Assembly: GCA_934463175.1 (NCBI GenBank)
Contig: CAKSIW010000037.1
Span: 1-26,130 of the forward strand
Direction of reading: 5' to 3'
DNA length: 26,130 nucleotides
Origin: an uncultured Clostridia bacterium
GTDB lineage: Bacteria; Bacillota; Clostridia; Monoglobales; Monoglobaceae
Shown: positions 15,570 to 23,615 of the stretch, in pieces
How positions within the stretch are numbered: the first letter of the stretch is position 1
Layout: every line of letters begins with the position of its first letter
Program-made: the position numbers and the translations under genes
Notes under the pieces: model-generated
Told to the model about the DNA's origin: nothing
Seen by the model: the letters and a program-made list of their open reading frames with translations, nothing else
Database searches by the model: none

Positions 15570-16853
15570 ATGATAGACATTAAAATTCTGAGAAACGAGC
15601 CTGAAAAGCTGATTGAGGCGTTGAAGAGAAGAAAGGATACCAAGGTTGACATTGACGGGCTTCTGGCTCTTGACAAAAAACGCCGCGAGCTGCTTTTTGA
15701 GGTTGAGCAGATGAAAAACAAGCAGAACACAATCTCAAAGCAGATTCCTGCTATGAAGAAAGAGGGGCGCGACACGGCAGAGGTTTTTGCCGAAATGAAG
15801 GTGCTTTCCGATGACATCAAAAAGCTTGATGACGAGGTTAAGGACATTGACGGCAAAATTGAGACAATCATGTATACAATTCCGAACATTGCAAATCCGA
15901 CCGTTCCGGACGGCGACACCGATGAGGACAACGTTGAGGTGAGACGGTTCATGGAACCCACCAAGTTTGATTTTGAGCCGAAGGCACATTGGGATTTGGG
16001 CGAGGATTTGAAGATTCTTGACCCTGCAACCGCGGCAAAAATAACGGGAACGCGTTTCACGGTGTATAAGGGTGCAGGCGCACAGCTTGAAAGAGCTGTT
16101 GTGAACTTCTATCTTGACACCCACACAACCAAGAACGGATATAAGGAGATTTTCCCTCCGTTCATGGTTCACAGAACCAGCATGATCGGAACAGGTCAGC
16201 TTCCCAAGTTTGAGGAGGACGCGTTCAAGGTTGCAAACACCGATTATTTCCTTGTGCCGACAGCCGAGGTTCCTGTGACGAATATGCACAGAGACGAAAT
16301 TCTGGACGGCTCAAAGCTGCCGATTAAATATGTCGCATACACAGCCTGCTTCAGAGCCGAGGCAGGAAGTGCGGGCAGAGACACAAGAGGTCTGATTCGC
16401 CAGCACCAGTTCAACAAGGTTGAGCTTGTTAAGTTCTCAAAGCCCGAGGAATCATATGCAGAGCTTGAAAAGCTTGTCAACGATGCGGAGTCGGTTCTTC
16501 AGCTGCTGAAGCTTCCATACAGAGTTGTGAAAATCTGTATCGGTGATTTGGGCTTCACCGCTGCAATGAAATATGACATTGAGGTTTGGATGCCGAGCTA
16601 CGGAAGATTTGTTGAAATTTCTTCATGCAGCAATTTTGAGGATTTCCAGGCAAGACGTGCAAACATAAAGTTCAAAAACAGCGTCAAGGATAAGGCACAG
16701 CTTGTTCACACACTGAACGGCTCGGGTGTTGCAATCGGCAGAACCGTTGCCGCAATTCTGGAAAACTATCAGAACGCGGACGGCACGGTCACAATCCCCG
16801 ATGTATTGAAGCCGTATATGCGCGGAATGGAAAAGATAACACCGGAGGACTAA
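15570..16853 (+). CDS. serS: Seryl-tRNA synthetase
   Basis: 427 aa, standard length. A class II synthetase that charges tRNA-Ser (and tRNA-Sec where present) in the cytosol. The N-terminal long helical arm (about 28-105) is a coiled coil that grips the long variable arm of tRNA-Ser. Catalytic motifs: TAEVPVTN in the serine-binding region; motif 2 FRAEAGSAGRDTRGL with R-H-QF-KVE; motif 3 GSGVAIGRTVAAILENYQ. GGAGAT precedes the ATG. The 48-bp gap to the upstream gene is too small for a T-box leader, so serine control by T-box is not supported. Two overlapping terminators follow. Confidence 0.97.
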   Translation: MIDIKILRNEPEKLIEALKRRKDTKVDIDGLLALDKKRRELLFEVEQMKNKQNTISKQIPAMKKEGRDTAEVFAEMKVLSDDIKKLDDEVKDIDGKIETIMYTIPNIANPTVPDGDTDEDNVEVRRFMEPTKFDFEPKAHWDLGEDLKILDPATAAKITGTRFTVYKGAGAQLERAVVNFYLDTHTTKNGYKEIFPPFMVHRTSMIGTGQLPKFEEDAFKVANTDYFLVPTAEVPVTNMHRDEILDGSKLPIKYVAYTACFRAEAGSAGRDTRGLIRQHQFNKVELVKFSKPEESYAELEKLVNDAESVLQLLKLPYRVVKICIGDLGFTAAMKYDIEVWMPSYGRFVEISSCSNFEDFQARRANIKFKNSVKDKAQLVHTLNGSGVAIGRTVAAILENYQNADGTVTIPDVLKPYMRGMEKITPED

Positions 16854-16892
16854 GACAAGTCAAGTTTTCTTCCGCATTTTTTCGGGAAAATA

Positions 16893-16938
16893 AGGGCTGC
16901 ATAAAAAGTCAATTGAGACTTTTTATGCAGCCTGTCTT
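16893..16938 (+). terminator. serS intrinsic terminator 1
   Basis: Perfect 16-bp arms GGCTGCATAAAAAGTC (16895-16910) and GACTTTTTATGCAGCC (16917-16932) with a 6-nt loop, then TGTCTTTTT. The core resembles the hairpin at 385-425. Confidence 0.8.
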
Positions 16939-16972
16939 TTTATACCGCGGATAATCCGCAGGCTGTTTTTTT
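16928..16972 (+). terminator. serS intrinsic terminator 2, overlapping the first
   Basis: CAGCCTG (16928-16934) pairs with CAGGCTG (16959-16965), followed by seven T. The inner palindrome GCGGATAATCCGC strengthens it. The left arm is shared with terminator 1, so the two hairpins are mutually exclusive and may act as a back-up pair. Confidence 0.6.
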
Positions 16973-17037
16973 GTGCTGCATAAGATATATCCATAAATGT
17001 AAATATATAAATGTGTTTTGTGTCCGCATAAAAAATG

Positions 17038-17087
17038 AAATCTCATCAATACTAAGAAAAAGATATTCTTAGAAAGAGATGAGATTT
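17038..17087 (+). promoter_or_regulatory. Nested hairpin covering the start codon of the CmpB-like gene
   Basis: Outer perfect 10-bp arms AAATCTCATC (17038-17047) and GATGAGATTT (17078-17087) enclose inner perfect 7-bp arms CTAAGAA (17052-17058) and TTCTTAG (17066-17072). The ATG at 17079 lies inside the outer right arm and the weak AGAAAGAG ribosome site lies between the arms. In RNA this would sequester initiation, consistent with translational control or a temperature- or ligand-dependent switch (inference). Confidence 0.55.
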
Positions 17088-17465
17088 GTGGAATACTTCT
17101 TAATTTTCATTTCGGGCATGATTTCCTATCCGCTGCTTGAAATTGCATGGCGTGGCTATACGCACATAACAATGTCGTTCGCAGGCGGAATATGTCTGAC
17201 TGCAATATACTATCTCAGTTGCCGCCGCGCGTATGCAGGGCTTGTGCCGACCGCATTTTTAGGAATGGCTGTCATTTCGGCGGTGGAGCTGGTGTTCGGC
17301 TTAATATTCAATGTTGCCGCAGGAATGAACATCTGGGACTATTCCGAAAGACCTGCAAATTTTATGGGGCAGATATGTGCGGAATATATGCTTTTGTGGT
17401 TTGCGCTGTGCCTTGCGCTTGTTCCGGCGTGCCGCTTCATTCATCGGCGGTTTGAGACTCTGTAG
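17079..17465 (+). CDS. CmpB-like four-helix integral membrane protein (putative ABC-transporter type IV family)
   Basis: 128 aa with four predicted hydrophobic segments (about 4-22, 29-47, 53-80, 97-120). The pattern GMNIWDYSERPANFMGQIC (about 83-101) is the hallmark of the CmpB-like family (Pfam ABC_trans_CmpB), small Firmicutes membrane proteins of unknown function. The transporter label rests on family naming, not on motifs seen here. The ribosome site is weak (AGAAAGAG directly before the ATG) and the start codon is inside a hairpin. Its last 29 bases overlap the convergent end of the pyridoxal kinase gene. No gene partner on the same strand. Confidence 0.8.
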   Translation: MRFVEYFLIFISGMISYPLLEIAWRGYTHITMSFAGGICLTAIYYLSCRRAYAGLVPTAFLGMAVISAVELVFGLIFNVAAGMNIWDYSERPANFMGQICAEYMLLWFALCLALVPACRFIHRRFETL

Positions 17466-18333
17466 CGCGGCACAGAGCGGAAAGCTCAGTCAGAACAGGC
17501 TCAAAGACAACGCCGTGTTCAATTTTAATGTCGGGATATTTCAGCGTTTCGGCAATTGCTTTTTTGATGAAGTCAACCGAAATCTCTGCCGCACGGCAAA
17601 AATCAATGCCCTTCACGAGTGCGCCCGTCAGAACGGCAGCAAAAATGTCGCCCGTTCCGTGAAACGGTCGGTTTACATATCCGCAGTCAATTTCATGGCA
17701 CACGTCCGCGTCCCTGTCATATACCCCGACGCACATATGATCATCATCGGTCATGACACTTGTAATCGCAACATATTTCGGACCGAGACGTGAAAGCTCT
17801 TTCAGATAGTGGCGGAGCTTATCGTGTGTGATGTTTCCCTTGGGATATTCCTCGTCAAGCAAAAGGCACGCCTCCGTCAGATTCGGAGTGATGACGTCTG
17901 CGAGAGAGGCAAATTTTTTCATTGAGCACAGAAGATCGTTCATGCGGTCGTAATATACGGTTTCGGCGTCGGACAAAATGTTGTCGCCGAGAACGGGGTC
18001 AATGACCGCAAGACCGCCGTTCGCCTTTATGCCGCGGATAAAATCGGACACAAGCTCAATCTGCCGCGCACTGCCCATATATCCCGTGCAGACCGCGTCA
18101 AATTTAATTCCGAGCTGCGTCCAGTGTGCAAGGATTTTTTCCATTTCCGTTGTCATATCGAGAAATGTATATTTTTCAAACTTATATGTGTGAGTTGACA
18201 AAACGGCGGTCGGAAGAGGGCAGACCTCAAGACCCATTGCGGACATAATCGGCATTGCCTCGGTCAGGGAAACCCTGCCGAAACCCGACAGGTCGTTGAC
18301 TGCCGCAACACGCGGTATATAGCTTTTTATCAT
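17437..18333 (-). CDS. Pyridoxal/pyridoxamine kinase
   Basis: 298 aa, ribokinase-fold PfkB-like kinase of the PdxK/PdxY group. It phosphorylates pyridoxal, pyridoxamine or pyridoxine in the vitamin B6 salvage pathway to PLP. Seen: N-terminal AVNDLSGFGRVSLT (substrate site, 11-24); D-x-V-x-G-D (DPVLGD, 112-117); ITPNLTEACLL (148-158); and the catalytic anion-hole motif HGTGD with Asp229. The insertion-containing length (about 290-300) is typical of the clostridial 'pyridoxamine kinase' annotation. AGGAGG lies 7 bases before the ATG. It follows the rsuA-like gene on the same strand after 82 bp, a spacer with no convincing promoter or terminator. Its 3' end overlaps the CmpB-like gene. Confidence 0.9.
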   Translation of the reverse strand: MIKSYIPRVAAVNDLSGFGRVSLTEAMPIMSAMGLEVCPLPTAVLSTHTYKFEKYTFLDMTTEMEKILAHWTQLGIKFDAVCTGYMGSARQIELVSDFIRGIKANGGLAVIDPVLGDNILSDAETVYYDRMNDLLCSMKKFASLADVITPNLTEACLLLDEEYPKGNITHDKLRHYLKELSRLGPKYVAITSVMTDDDHMCVGVYDRDADVCHEIDCGYVNRPFHGTGDIFAAVLTGALVKGIDFCRAAEISVDFIKKAIAETLKYPDIKIEHGVVFEPVLTELSALCRATESQTADE

Positions 18334-18415
18334 GATGAAAACCTCCTAAGGACAACAGTTCAAAAAGATGGTGTTTTTTTAAGTACAGGGTATATCGGGC
18401 TTGGCCCCCGTGCGC

Positions 18416-19120
18416 CTAAAGCTTGCCGCGGAGCAGTTCCAGCTCCGTTTCGGTCAGCTCGCGCATTTCGCCCTTGGACAAACTTTCGTCAAGGGGAAGT
18501 GCGTTCATTTTTATGCGTTTCAGATATACAACCTTTTTTCCGACAGCCTCAAACATTCGCTTGACCTGATGAAACTTTCCTTCGTGAATTGTGACTTCCG
18601 CAAAACAGCCGTCCCTTGGCTGAAGCTCGGCAGGAAGTGTGTGATAGCCGTCATCGAGAGTCACACCCTCGGCAAAGGCGGAAATGTCGGAGCTGTCGGG
18701 CTTGCGGTCAAGCTCCGCAAGATATTTTTTCGGAACGTGGCTTCTCGGCGAAAGCAGACGGTGGCTCAGCCCGCCGTCATTTGTCAGAATGAGAAGTCCC
18801 TCGGTGTCAATGTCAAGCCTGCCAACGGGGTGAAGGCTGAAATGACGGTATTCATCGGGAACAAGCGAAAGAACCGTGGGCAGCCGTCCGTCGCGCGTTG
18901 CGGAAATATATCCGTTCGGCTTGTTCAGCATGAGATATACATATTTTTTATATTGAACGCAGCTTCCCGAGACCGTCACGCGGTCGGAGTCCGTGTCAAC
19001 GGACAGGTCGGCTTTTTTCGCTTGTTCGCCGTTTATGCTGACCGCTCCCGTGCGGATAAGCTTTTTGACCTCGCTGCGAGTGCCGAAACCGCATTCGGCA
19101 AGAAATCTGTCAAGTCTCAT
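18416..19120 (-). CDS. RsuA/RluB-family rRNA pseudouridine synthase
   Basis: 234 aa from the chosen start. N-terminal S4 RNA-binding domain (1-50: MRLDRFLAECGFGTRSEV), then the pseudouridine synthase core with LNKPNGYISA (65-74), catalytic GRLDIDTEGLL containing Asp103, and KFHQVKRMFEAVGKKVVYLKR near the end. Length and motifs fit RsuA (16S rRNA Psi516) slightly better than RluB (23S), which tends to be longer. The ATG at 19120 was chosen because GGAG lies 7 bases upstream; a longer frame from 19153 would include the palindrome and the SD as coding sequence. Confidence 0.9.
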   Translation of the reverse strand: MRLDRFLAECGFGTRSEVKKLIRTGAVSINGEQAKKADLSVDTDSDRVTVSGSCVQYKKYVYLMLNKPNGYISATRDGRLPTVLSLVPDEYRHFSLHPVGRLDIDTEGLLILTNDGGLSHRLLSPRSHVPKKYLAELDRKPDSSDISAFAEGVTLDDGYHTLPAELQPRDGCFAEVTIHEGKFHQVKRMFEAVGKKVVYLKRIKMNALPLDESLSKGEMRELTETELELLRGKL

Positions 19121-19135
19121 AATAATCTCCGTTTC

Positions 19136-19151
19136 GCCGTCATGTGACGGC
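19136..19151. promoter_or_regulatory. 16-bp palindrome in rsuA leader
   Basis: GCCGTCA-TG-TGACGGC is a perfect dyad lying 15 bases before the rsuA-like ATG, just upstream of its ribosome site. It could be an operator or a tight mRNA hairpin; no regulator is identified. Confidence 0.4.
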
Positions 19152-19246
19152 ATGAATAATCGCGATTTTTATCCGCCGCAGACTCAGCCTGTTTTTCATA
19201 AAATCGGGAATAATTTCATATATTAATACAGTCGGGAGGGAGAATT

Positions 19247-19693
19247 ATGATATTATTCATCAGAAAACACAGGTTCATTCTTGCGGCATTTGGATTTGCC
19301 GCGGTGCTTTTGGTCATCATAATCGGATTGTTCAGCATTGACAACGCAACGAATCAAATGGTGGTTGATTACATTGAGAGTCTTGGCTGGAGGATCAATC
19401 CGTCTCCCGTTGAAATTTCACATCTGACAATTCCGCAAAGCTTTGACGCGGTATACAGCACCTATAATGCCGTCCAGACAGGATCGGGATTTGACCTGAC
19501 GCCGTTCAGGGGCAAAAAGGTTTCGCGCTATTCCTATAAGGTTCTGAACCATCGCGAATCGGCAAAAAGTGAGGTCACAGCGTCTGTTCTGGTCTATGAA
19601 AACCGTATTATAGCGGGTGACATATCCTCATCAGCCATGAACGGCTTTATGCACGCGCTCACCGAAACATCAAACATTGCGGCGGATAACTGA
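19247..19693 (+). CDS. DUF4830-like exported or membrane-anchored protein
   Basis: 148 aa. One N-terminal transmembrane segment or uncleaved signal (about 10-30) follows a basic start. The extracytoplasmic domain has a pattern I recognise from DUF4830 proteins of Clostridia: YIESLGW.INPSPVEI, TIPQSFDAVY..YN, GFDL..FRGK.V.RY.Y.V, and a C-terminal VYENRIIAGDI...NGFMHAL. The molecular function of the family is unknown. GGGAGGG precedes the ATG. It is divergent from rsuA across a 126-bp spacer; no confident promoter was identified there. It ends 60 bp before the comF promoter. Confidence 0.75.
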   Translation: MILFIRKHRFILAAFGFAAVLLVIIIGLFSIDNATNQMVVDYIESLGWRINPSPVEISHLTIPQSFDAVYSTYNAVQTGSGFDLTPFRGKKVSRYSYKVLNHRESAKSEVTASVLVYENRIIAGDISSSAMNGFMHALTETSNIAADN

Positions 19694-19752
19694 TATGAGT
19701 ATATCACAAAAAGCAGAAAAATTCCATAGGAATATAAAAAATATTTTATGTA

Positions 19753-19781
19753 TTTACTTTTGACTGCGATTTTGATATAAT
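19753..19781 (+). promoter_or_regulatory. Sigma-A-type promoter of comF
   Basis: TTTACT (19753-19758), a 17-bp spacer and a perfect TATAAT (19776-19781). The predicted start near 19788 lies about 44 bases before the comF ATG. Confidence 0.65.
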
Positions 19782-19831
19782 AACAGAAGAAACGGTGTAT
19801 TATTACAGAATGAACGAGGTTAAAACGTAAG

Positions 19832-20569
19832 ATGAACGGTGAGGGAATTTTGAGGTTTGCAAAGAACATCATTTTTCCGCCGCGGTGTGTTTTCTGCGAG
19901 AGAATCATGGAGCCGAACACCGTGCGCCGCGTGTGCGGCAAGTGCAGCGGAAAAATCACTCTCTGCTCGGCAGGCGTCTGCTGCCAAAAGTGCGGAAAGC
20001 CGATTGTCAGCTTTGCAAAAGAACCGGTTTGCTATTTCTGTCTTGAAAAGAAGCCGAAATATTTCGACAGAATTGCGTCGGTGTTTGAATACAGCGGATA
20101 TGTGAGAGATTCAATTCTGAGGTATAAGGAGACGGGCAAGGCAAGCTATGCGAAGGAGTTCGGCGAGTGCATGGCAGGCAGGTTCTATGAGGTGTTCGGC
20201 GGCACGGAGATTGATGTTATATGTGCCGTGCCGTCACATTCCGACAAAAAGGTGAGGTTCGGCTTTGATCAGGTTGAGCTGCTTTGCCGTGAGCTGGCGG
20301 CAGTTTGTGACATTTCCTATCATTCGGGAATCCTTGTGAAAACACGGAAAACTCGGAAACAGCATTCTCTGAACTATGCCGAAAGACAAAAGAATATGAC
20401 AGACAGCGTCGGAACGAAAAAGCCCGAGGCGGTTGCCGGGAAGTCGGTTCTGCTCATTGATGATGTCTGCACGACAAGGGCAACAATCACCGAATGCAGC
20501 CGCGCTCTCAAAAACAGCGGTGCAAAGCATGTATACGGTCTGACGCTTGCCACAACCAAAGGCTGCTGA
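19832..20569 (+). CDS. comF: ComF family protein (amidophosphoribosyltransferase-like)
   Basis: 245 aa, full length for ComFC. In naturally competent bacteria this cytosolic protein is needed for single-stranded DNA uptake processing; family members also occur where competence is unproven. The N-terminal cysteine-rich zinc module has CVFC (Cys19, Cys22), CGKC (35, 38), CQKC (51, 54) and CYFC (67, 70). The type I phosphoribosyltransferase domain carries the PRPP loop VLLIDDVCTTRAT (about 207-219). The usual family segment R-x-R-x-F-N-Q is here VRFGFDQVE. The ribosome site GAGG is 12 bases from the ATG, a little far. No partner comFA is nearby. Confidence 0.9.
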   Translation: MNGEGILRFAKNIIFPPRCVFCERIMEPNTVRRVCGKCSGKITLCSAGVCCQKCGKPIVSFAKEPVCYFCLEKKPKYFDRIASVFEYSGYVRDSILRYKETGKASYAKEFGECMAGRFYEVFGGTEIDVICAVPSHSDKKVRFGFDQVELLCRELAAVCDISYHSGILVKTRKTRKQHSLNYAERQKNMTDSVGTKKPEAVAGKSVLLIDDVCTTRATITECSRALKNSGAKHVYGLTLATTKGC

Positions 20570-20643
20570 AAAAAGGATATGCAAAAATCCGCAAAACGAT
20601 TCTGAAGGTATTTTTTTGCAAAATAAAAGGATTTTTCCGTTTT

Positions 20644-20721
20644 ATGTCGAATATAAAAAGGAGAGTCCTTTTTTTGATGCAGGAAAACAGCGCGGATTTT
20701 GCGCTTTTGGGAGGTTATTAA
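20644..20721 (+). other. Gene-free spacer before gyrA with a 25-codon frame and a hairpin
   Basis: A 25-codon ATG frame (20644-20721) ends in a TAA directly abutting the gyrA ATG. Within it AAAAAGGA-GAG-TCCTTTTT plus T residues forms an A/T-rich hairpin that could be a weak terminator for comF. The frame has no good ribosome site and I do not claim a peptide. No convincing gyrA promoter was found in 20570-20721. Confidence 0.3.
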
Positions 20722-23238
20722 ATGGCAACGGAAAACCATGAGGGATTGTTTGACACGTCAAAGCTCAACATAATCCCCGTAGAAATTGAAAAGGAAATGA
20801 GGAAATCGTACATTGAATATGCAATGTCGGTTATTGTCGGACGTGCGCTGCCCGATGTGCGTGACGGCTTGAAGCCTGTTCACCGCCGCATTCTGTATGC
20901 AATGTATGAGGACGGCTTCACGCCGGAGAAGGAATACAGAAAATGCGCGACCACCGTCGGAAACGTTCTCGGACGTTATCATCCGCACGGTGACGCATCG
21001 GTATATGACGCGCTGGTGCGCATGGCGCAGGACTTTGCAATGAGATATCCGACCGTTGACGGTCACGGAAACTTTGGTTCGGTTGACGGTGACCCGCCTG
21101 CGGCATACCGTTATACAGAGGCGAGAATGACAAAGCTTTCAATGCGTATGCTGACGGACATTGAAAAGGATACGGTTGATTTCATGCCTAACTTTGATGA
21201 GAGGCTGAAGGAGCCTGTTGTTCTGCCGTCACGTTTTCCGCACCTTTTGGTGAACGGTTCAAACGGTATTGCGGTCGGCATGGCAACAAATATTCCGCCG
21301 CACAACCTGACCGAGGTCATTGACGGAATTGTTGCAATCATCGACAATCCCGAAATCAGCATTGATGAGCTGATGGAATATATCAAAGGCCCCGATTTCC
21401 CGACAGGGGCGCAGATTATGGGTATGAGCGGAATCCGTGCGGCATATCACACGGGCAGAGGAAAAATCCGTATCAGGGCGAAGGCTTCAATTGAGGATTT
21501 CAACGAGAACCGCCAGAGAATTATTGTGACGGAGCTTCCTTATATGGTGAACAAGGCAAGGCTGATTGAAAAAATTGCCGAGCTGGTTCATGAAAAGAGA
21601 GTTGACGGCATTTCCGATCTGCGTGATGAGTCCGACCGTGACGGTATGCGCATTGTAATTGAAATCAAGCGCGACGCAAACGCAACAATTGTGCTGAATC
21701 AGCTGTATAAATATACCCAGCTTGAGGACACGTTCAGCATAATCATGCTTGCACTTGTCAATCAGGTTGAGCCGAAGGTTCTGAATCTCCGTGAGGTTCT
21801 GGACAACTATATTGATTTCCAGAAAACGGTCATAATCAGAAGAACACGCTTTGACAAGAAAAAAGCGGAGGCAAGGGCGCACATTCTCGAAGGTCTCAGA
21901 ATTGCCCTTGACAATATTGATGAAATCATCAGCATAATCAGAAGCAGCTATAACGACGCAAAGGCAAGGCTGATTGAGCGTTTTGAGTTCTCGGACGTTC
22001 AGGCGCAGGCGATTCTGGATATGCGCCTTGTCCGCTTGCAGGGCTTGGAGCGCGAGAAGATTGACAATGAATATAACGATTTGATTGCGCTGATTGCACA
22101 TCTGGACGAAATTCTCGGCAGCGAGCAGAAGGTGCTTGAGCTGCTGAAGGAGGAAATCTGCGAAATCCGCGACAAGTTCGGTGACGAAAGACGCACCTCA
22201 ATTGAGCCTGTTGCCGATGACATTGACATTGAGGACCTCATTGAGGAGGAGGACAATGTCATAACCATGACAAACCACGGATACATCAAGCGTCTTGCGG
22301 CAGACACCTATAAGAGCCAGCGCCGCGGCGGCAAGGGAATCATCGGTATGCAGACCAAGGAGGAGGACTTTGTTGAGACAATGTTTGTTGCCTCAACTCA
22401 TGCATATATCCTGTTCTTCACCAACACGGGCAGAATGTACCGCATAAAGGCATATGAGATTCCGGAGGCAGGCAGACAGGCAAAGGGTACGGCAATTGTG
22501 AATCTTTTGCCGCTTGAAGCAGGCGAGAAGGTTTCGGCGATGATACCGGTGCGTGAATATAAGGAAAATGAATTTCTCATCATGGCAACGCGTGGCGGCA
22601 TAATCAAAAAGACCGATATTATGGAATATAAAAATGCTCCGAAGGGCGGCAAGATTGCGATTAATCTTGACGAGGGAGATGAGCTCATCAATGTCAGCCT
22701 TTCTGACGGCAGCTCGGATATATTCATGGGAACTCACCTCGGAAAGATGATCCGTTTCTCCGAAAGCGATGTGCGTTCACTCGGCAGAGTTTCAAGAGGT
22801 GTGCGCGGAATTGCGCTGCGTGAGGGCGACTATGTTGTCGGAATGGGCATTCTTCATGATGACGCAAAGCTTCTGATTGTGAGCGAAAACGGCTACGGCA
22901 AAAAGACCGAGACGGACGAATATAAGGTTCAGGGCAGAGGCGGTCAGGGAACGACTTCATATAAAATCAGCGAGGATACGGGCGCGGTTTCGGGCTTCAA
23001 CCTTGTGTCGCCCGATGATGACGCGATTCTGATTACCTCAGAGGGTGTCATCATCAGAATCGGAACGGAGGAAATCAGCACCCTGAAGAGAGTCACAAAG
23101 GGCGTTCGGCTCATGCGTCTCGGAAGCGGAGTCAAGATTGTTTCCGTTGCGATTGCCGCGAAAGAGGACGAAAAAGCAGAGGACGCTGCGGAGGAAGCCG
23201 AAAATCCGGAAACCGCGGCGGAAAATGACGGTGAATAA
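20722..23238 (+). CDS. gyrA: DNA gyrase subunit A
   Basis: 838 aa. The breakage-reunion subunit of gyrase, which introduces negative supercoils with GyrB using ATP. N-terminal winged-helix/tower domain with the catalytic tyrosine in AAYRYTEARM. The quinolone-resistance region GRYHPHGDASVYD has Ala92 where E. coli has Ser83, while the Asp87 equivalent is kept. The beta-pinwheel C-terminal domain contains the GyrA box QRRGGKG, which separates it from topoisomerase IV ParC. The acidic tail (EDEKAEDAAEEAEN) is as in many Firmicutes. GGGAGG lies 7 bases before the ATG. gyrB is not adjacent; comF is upstream and a DnaA-box cluster directly follows. Confidence 0.97.
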   Translation: MATENHEGLFDTSKLNIIPVEIEKEMRKSYIEYAMSVIVGRALPDVRDGLKPVHRRILYAMYEDGFTPEKEYRKCATTVGNVLGRYHPHGDASVYDALVRMAQDFAMRYPTVDGHGNFGSVDGDPPAAYRYTEARMTKLSMRMLTDIEKDTVDFMPNFDERLKEPVVLPSRFPHLLVNGSNGIAVGMATNIPPHNLTEVIDGIVAIIDNPEISIDELMEYIKGPDFPTGAQIMGMSGIRAAYHTGRGKIRIRAKASIEDFNENRQRIIVTELPYMVNKARLIEKIAELVHEKRVDGISDLRDESDRDGMRIVIEIKRDANATIVLNQLYKYTQLEDTFSIIMLALVNQVEPKVLNLREVLDNYIDFQKTVIIRRTRFDKKKAEARAHILEGLRIALDNIDEIISIIRSSYNDAKARLIERFEFSDVQAQAILDMRLVRLQGLEREKIDNEYNDLIALIAHLDEILGSEQKVLELLKEEICEIRDKFGDERRTSIEPVADDIDIEDLIEEEDNVITMTNHGYIKRLAADTYKSQRRGGKGIIGMQTKEEDFVETMFVASTHAYILFFTNTGRMYRIKAYEIPEAGRQAKGTAIVNLLPLEAGEKVSAMIPVREYKENEFLIMATRGGIIKKTDIMEYKNAPKGGKIAINLDEGDELINVSLSDGSSDIFMGTHLGKMIRFSESDVRSLGRVSRGVRGIALREGDYVVGMGILHDDAKLLIVSENGYGKKTETDEYKVQGRGGQGTTSYKISEDTGAVSGFNLVSPDDDAILITSEGVIIRIGTEEISTLKRVTKGVRLMRLGSGVKIVSVAIAAKEDEKAEDAAEEAENPETAAENDGE

Positions 23239-23246
23239 TCCCCAAA

Positions 23247-23343
23247 TGTGGATTAGCCTGTTGATAACTCTGTGGATAATGTGGAAACATTGCATAAACA
23301 AGGGTTTTTCAGGAGCGGTTTTTCACATATGGCATGTGGAAAA
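23247..23343 (-). promoter_or_regulatory. Cluster of DnaA-box-like 9-mers downstream of gyrA
   Basis: Boxes on the minus strand: TAATCCACA (23247-23255), TTATCAACA (23259-23267), the perfect consensus TTATCCACA (23271-23279), GTTTCCACA (23280-23288) and TTTTCCACA (23335-23343). The first three start exactly 12 bp apart and share orientation. An A/T-rich stretch follows (about 23360-23392). Such clusters mark oriC or DnaA-titration/regulatory sites; which applies here cannot be decided. This spacer to 23615 otherwise holds a terminator and the ugpC promoter region. Confidence 0.6.
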
Positions 23344-23445
23344 CCGGAACGGAGAAATTGCTTTGTGTAATATAATAACATTTGAATAAACGAACGGCAG
23401 ATTTTTTGTTTAATCGGTACAGTGAAATCCGCGTAACGGAAATAA

Positions 23446-23484
23446 CCCCCGAAAGCCCGTGTTTTCAAGGCTTTTGGGGGTTTT
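23446..23484 (+). terminator. Intrinsic terminator downstream of gyrA
   Basis: CCCCCGAAAGCC (23446-23457) pairs with GGCTTTTGGGGG (23469-23480), 12 bp with one G-T pair and an 11-nt loop, followed by TTTT. It ends gyrA transcripts after the DnaA-box cluster. Confidence 0.75.
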
Positions 23485-23544
23485 GACAATTGGGGTTTGG
23501 ACAATATGACTAAAAGAGGTTTTTCAAATTTGTGCAGATAGGCT

Positions 23545-23574
23545 CTAACATTTTTTGAAAAAGTGTGGTAGAAT
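23545..23574 (+). promoter_or_regulatory. Extended -10 promoter of the ugpC-like ATPase
   Basis: TGGTAGAAT (23566-23574) is an extended -10 element, with CTAACA (23545-23550) at 18 bp as a partial -35. A second candidate upstream is TTGACA (23483-23488), 16 bp, TATGAC (23505-23510). Either would serve the gene at 23616. Confidence 0.5.
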
Positions 23575-23615
23575 AAGATAACTTGATTAGATAATAATTT
23601 TAGGAGGTCAAATAA

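Noticed and set aside
18401..19147. 248-codon plus-strand frame opposite the rsuA-like gene
   Set aside because: The minus strand carries the conserved S4 and GRLD motifs; this frame shows none.
20644..20721. 25-codon leader peptide before gyrA
   Set aside because: No good ribosome site and it contains the hairpin; the abutting stop and start codons alone are weak evidence.
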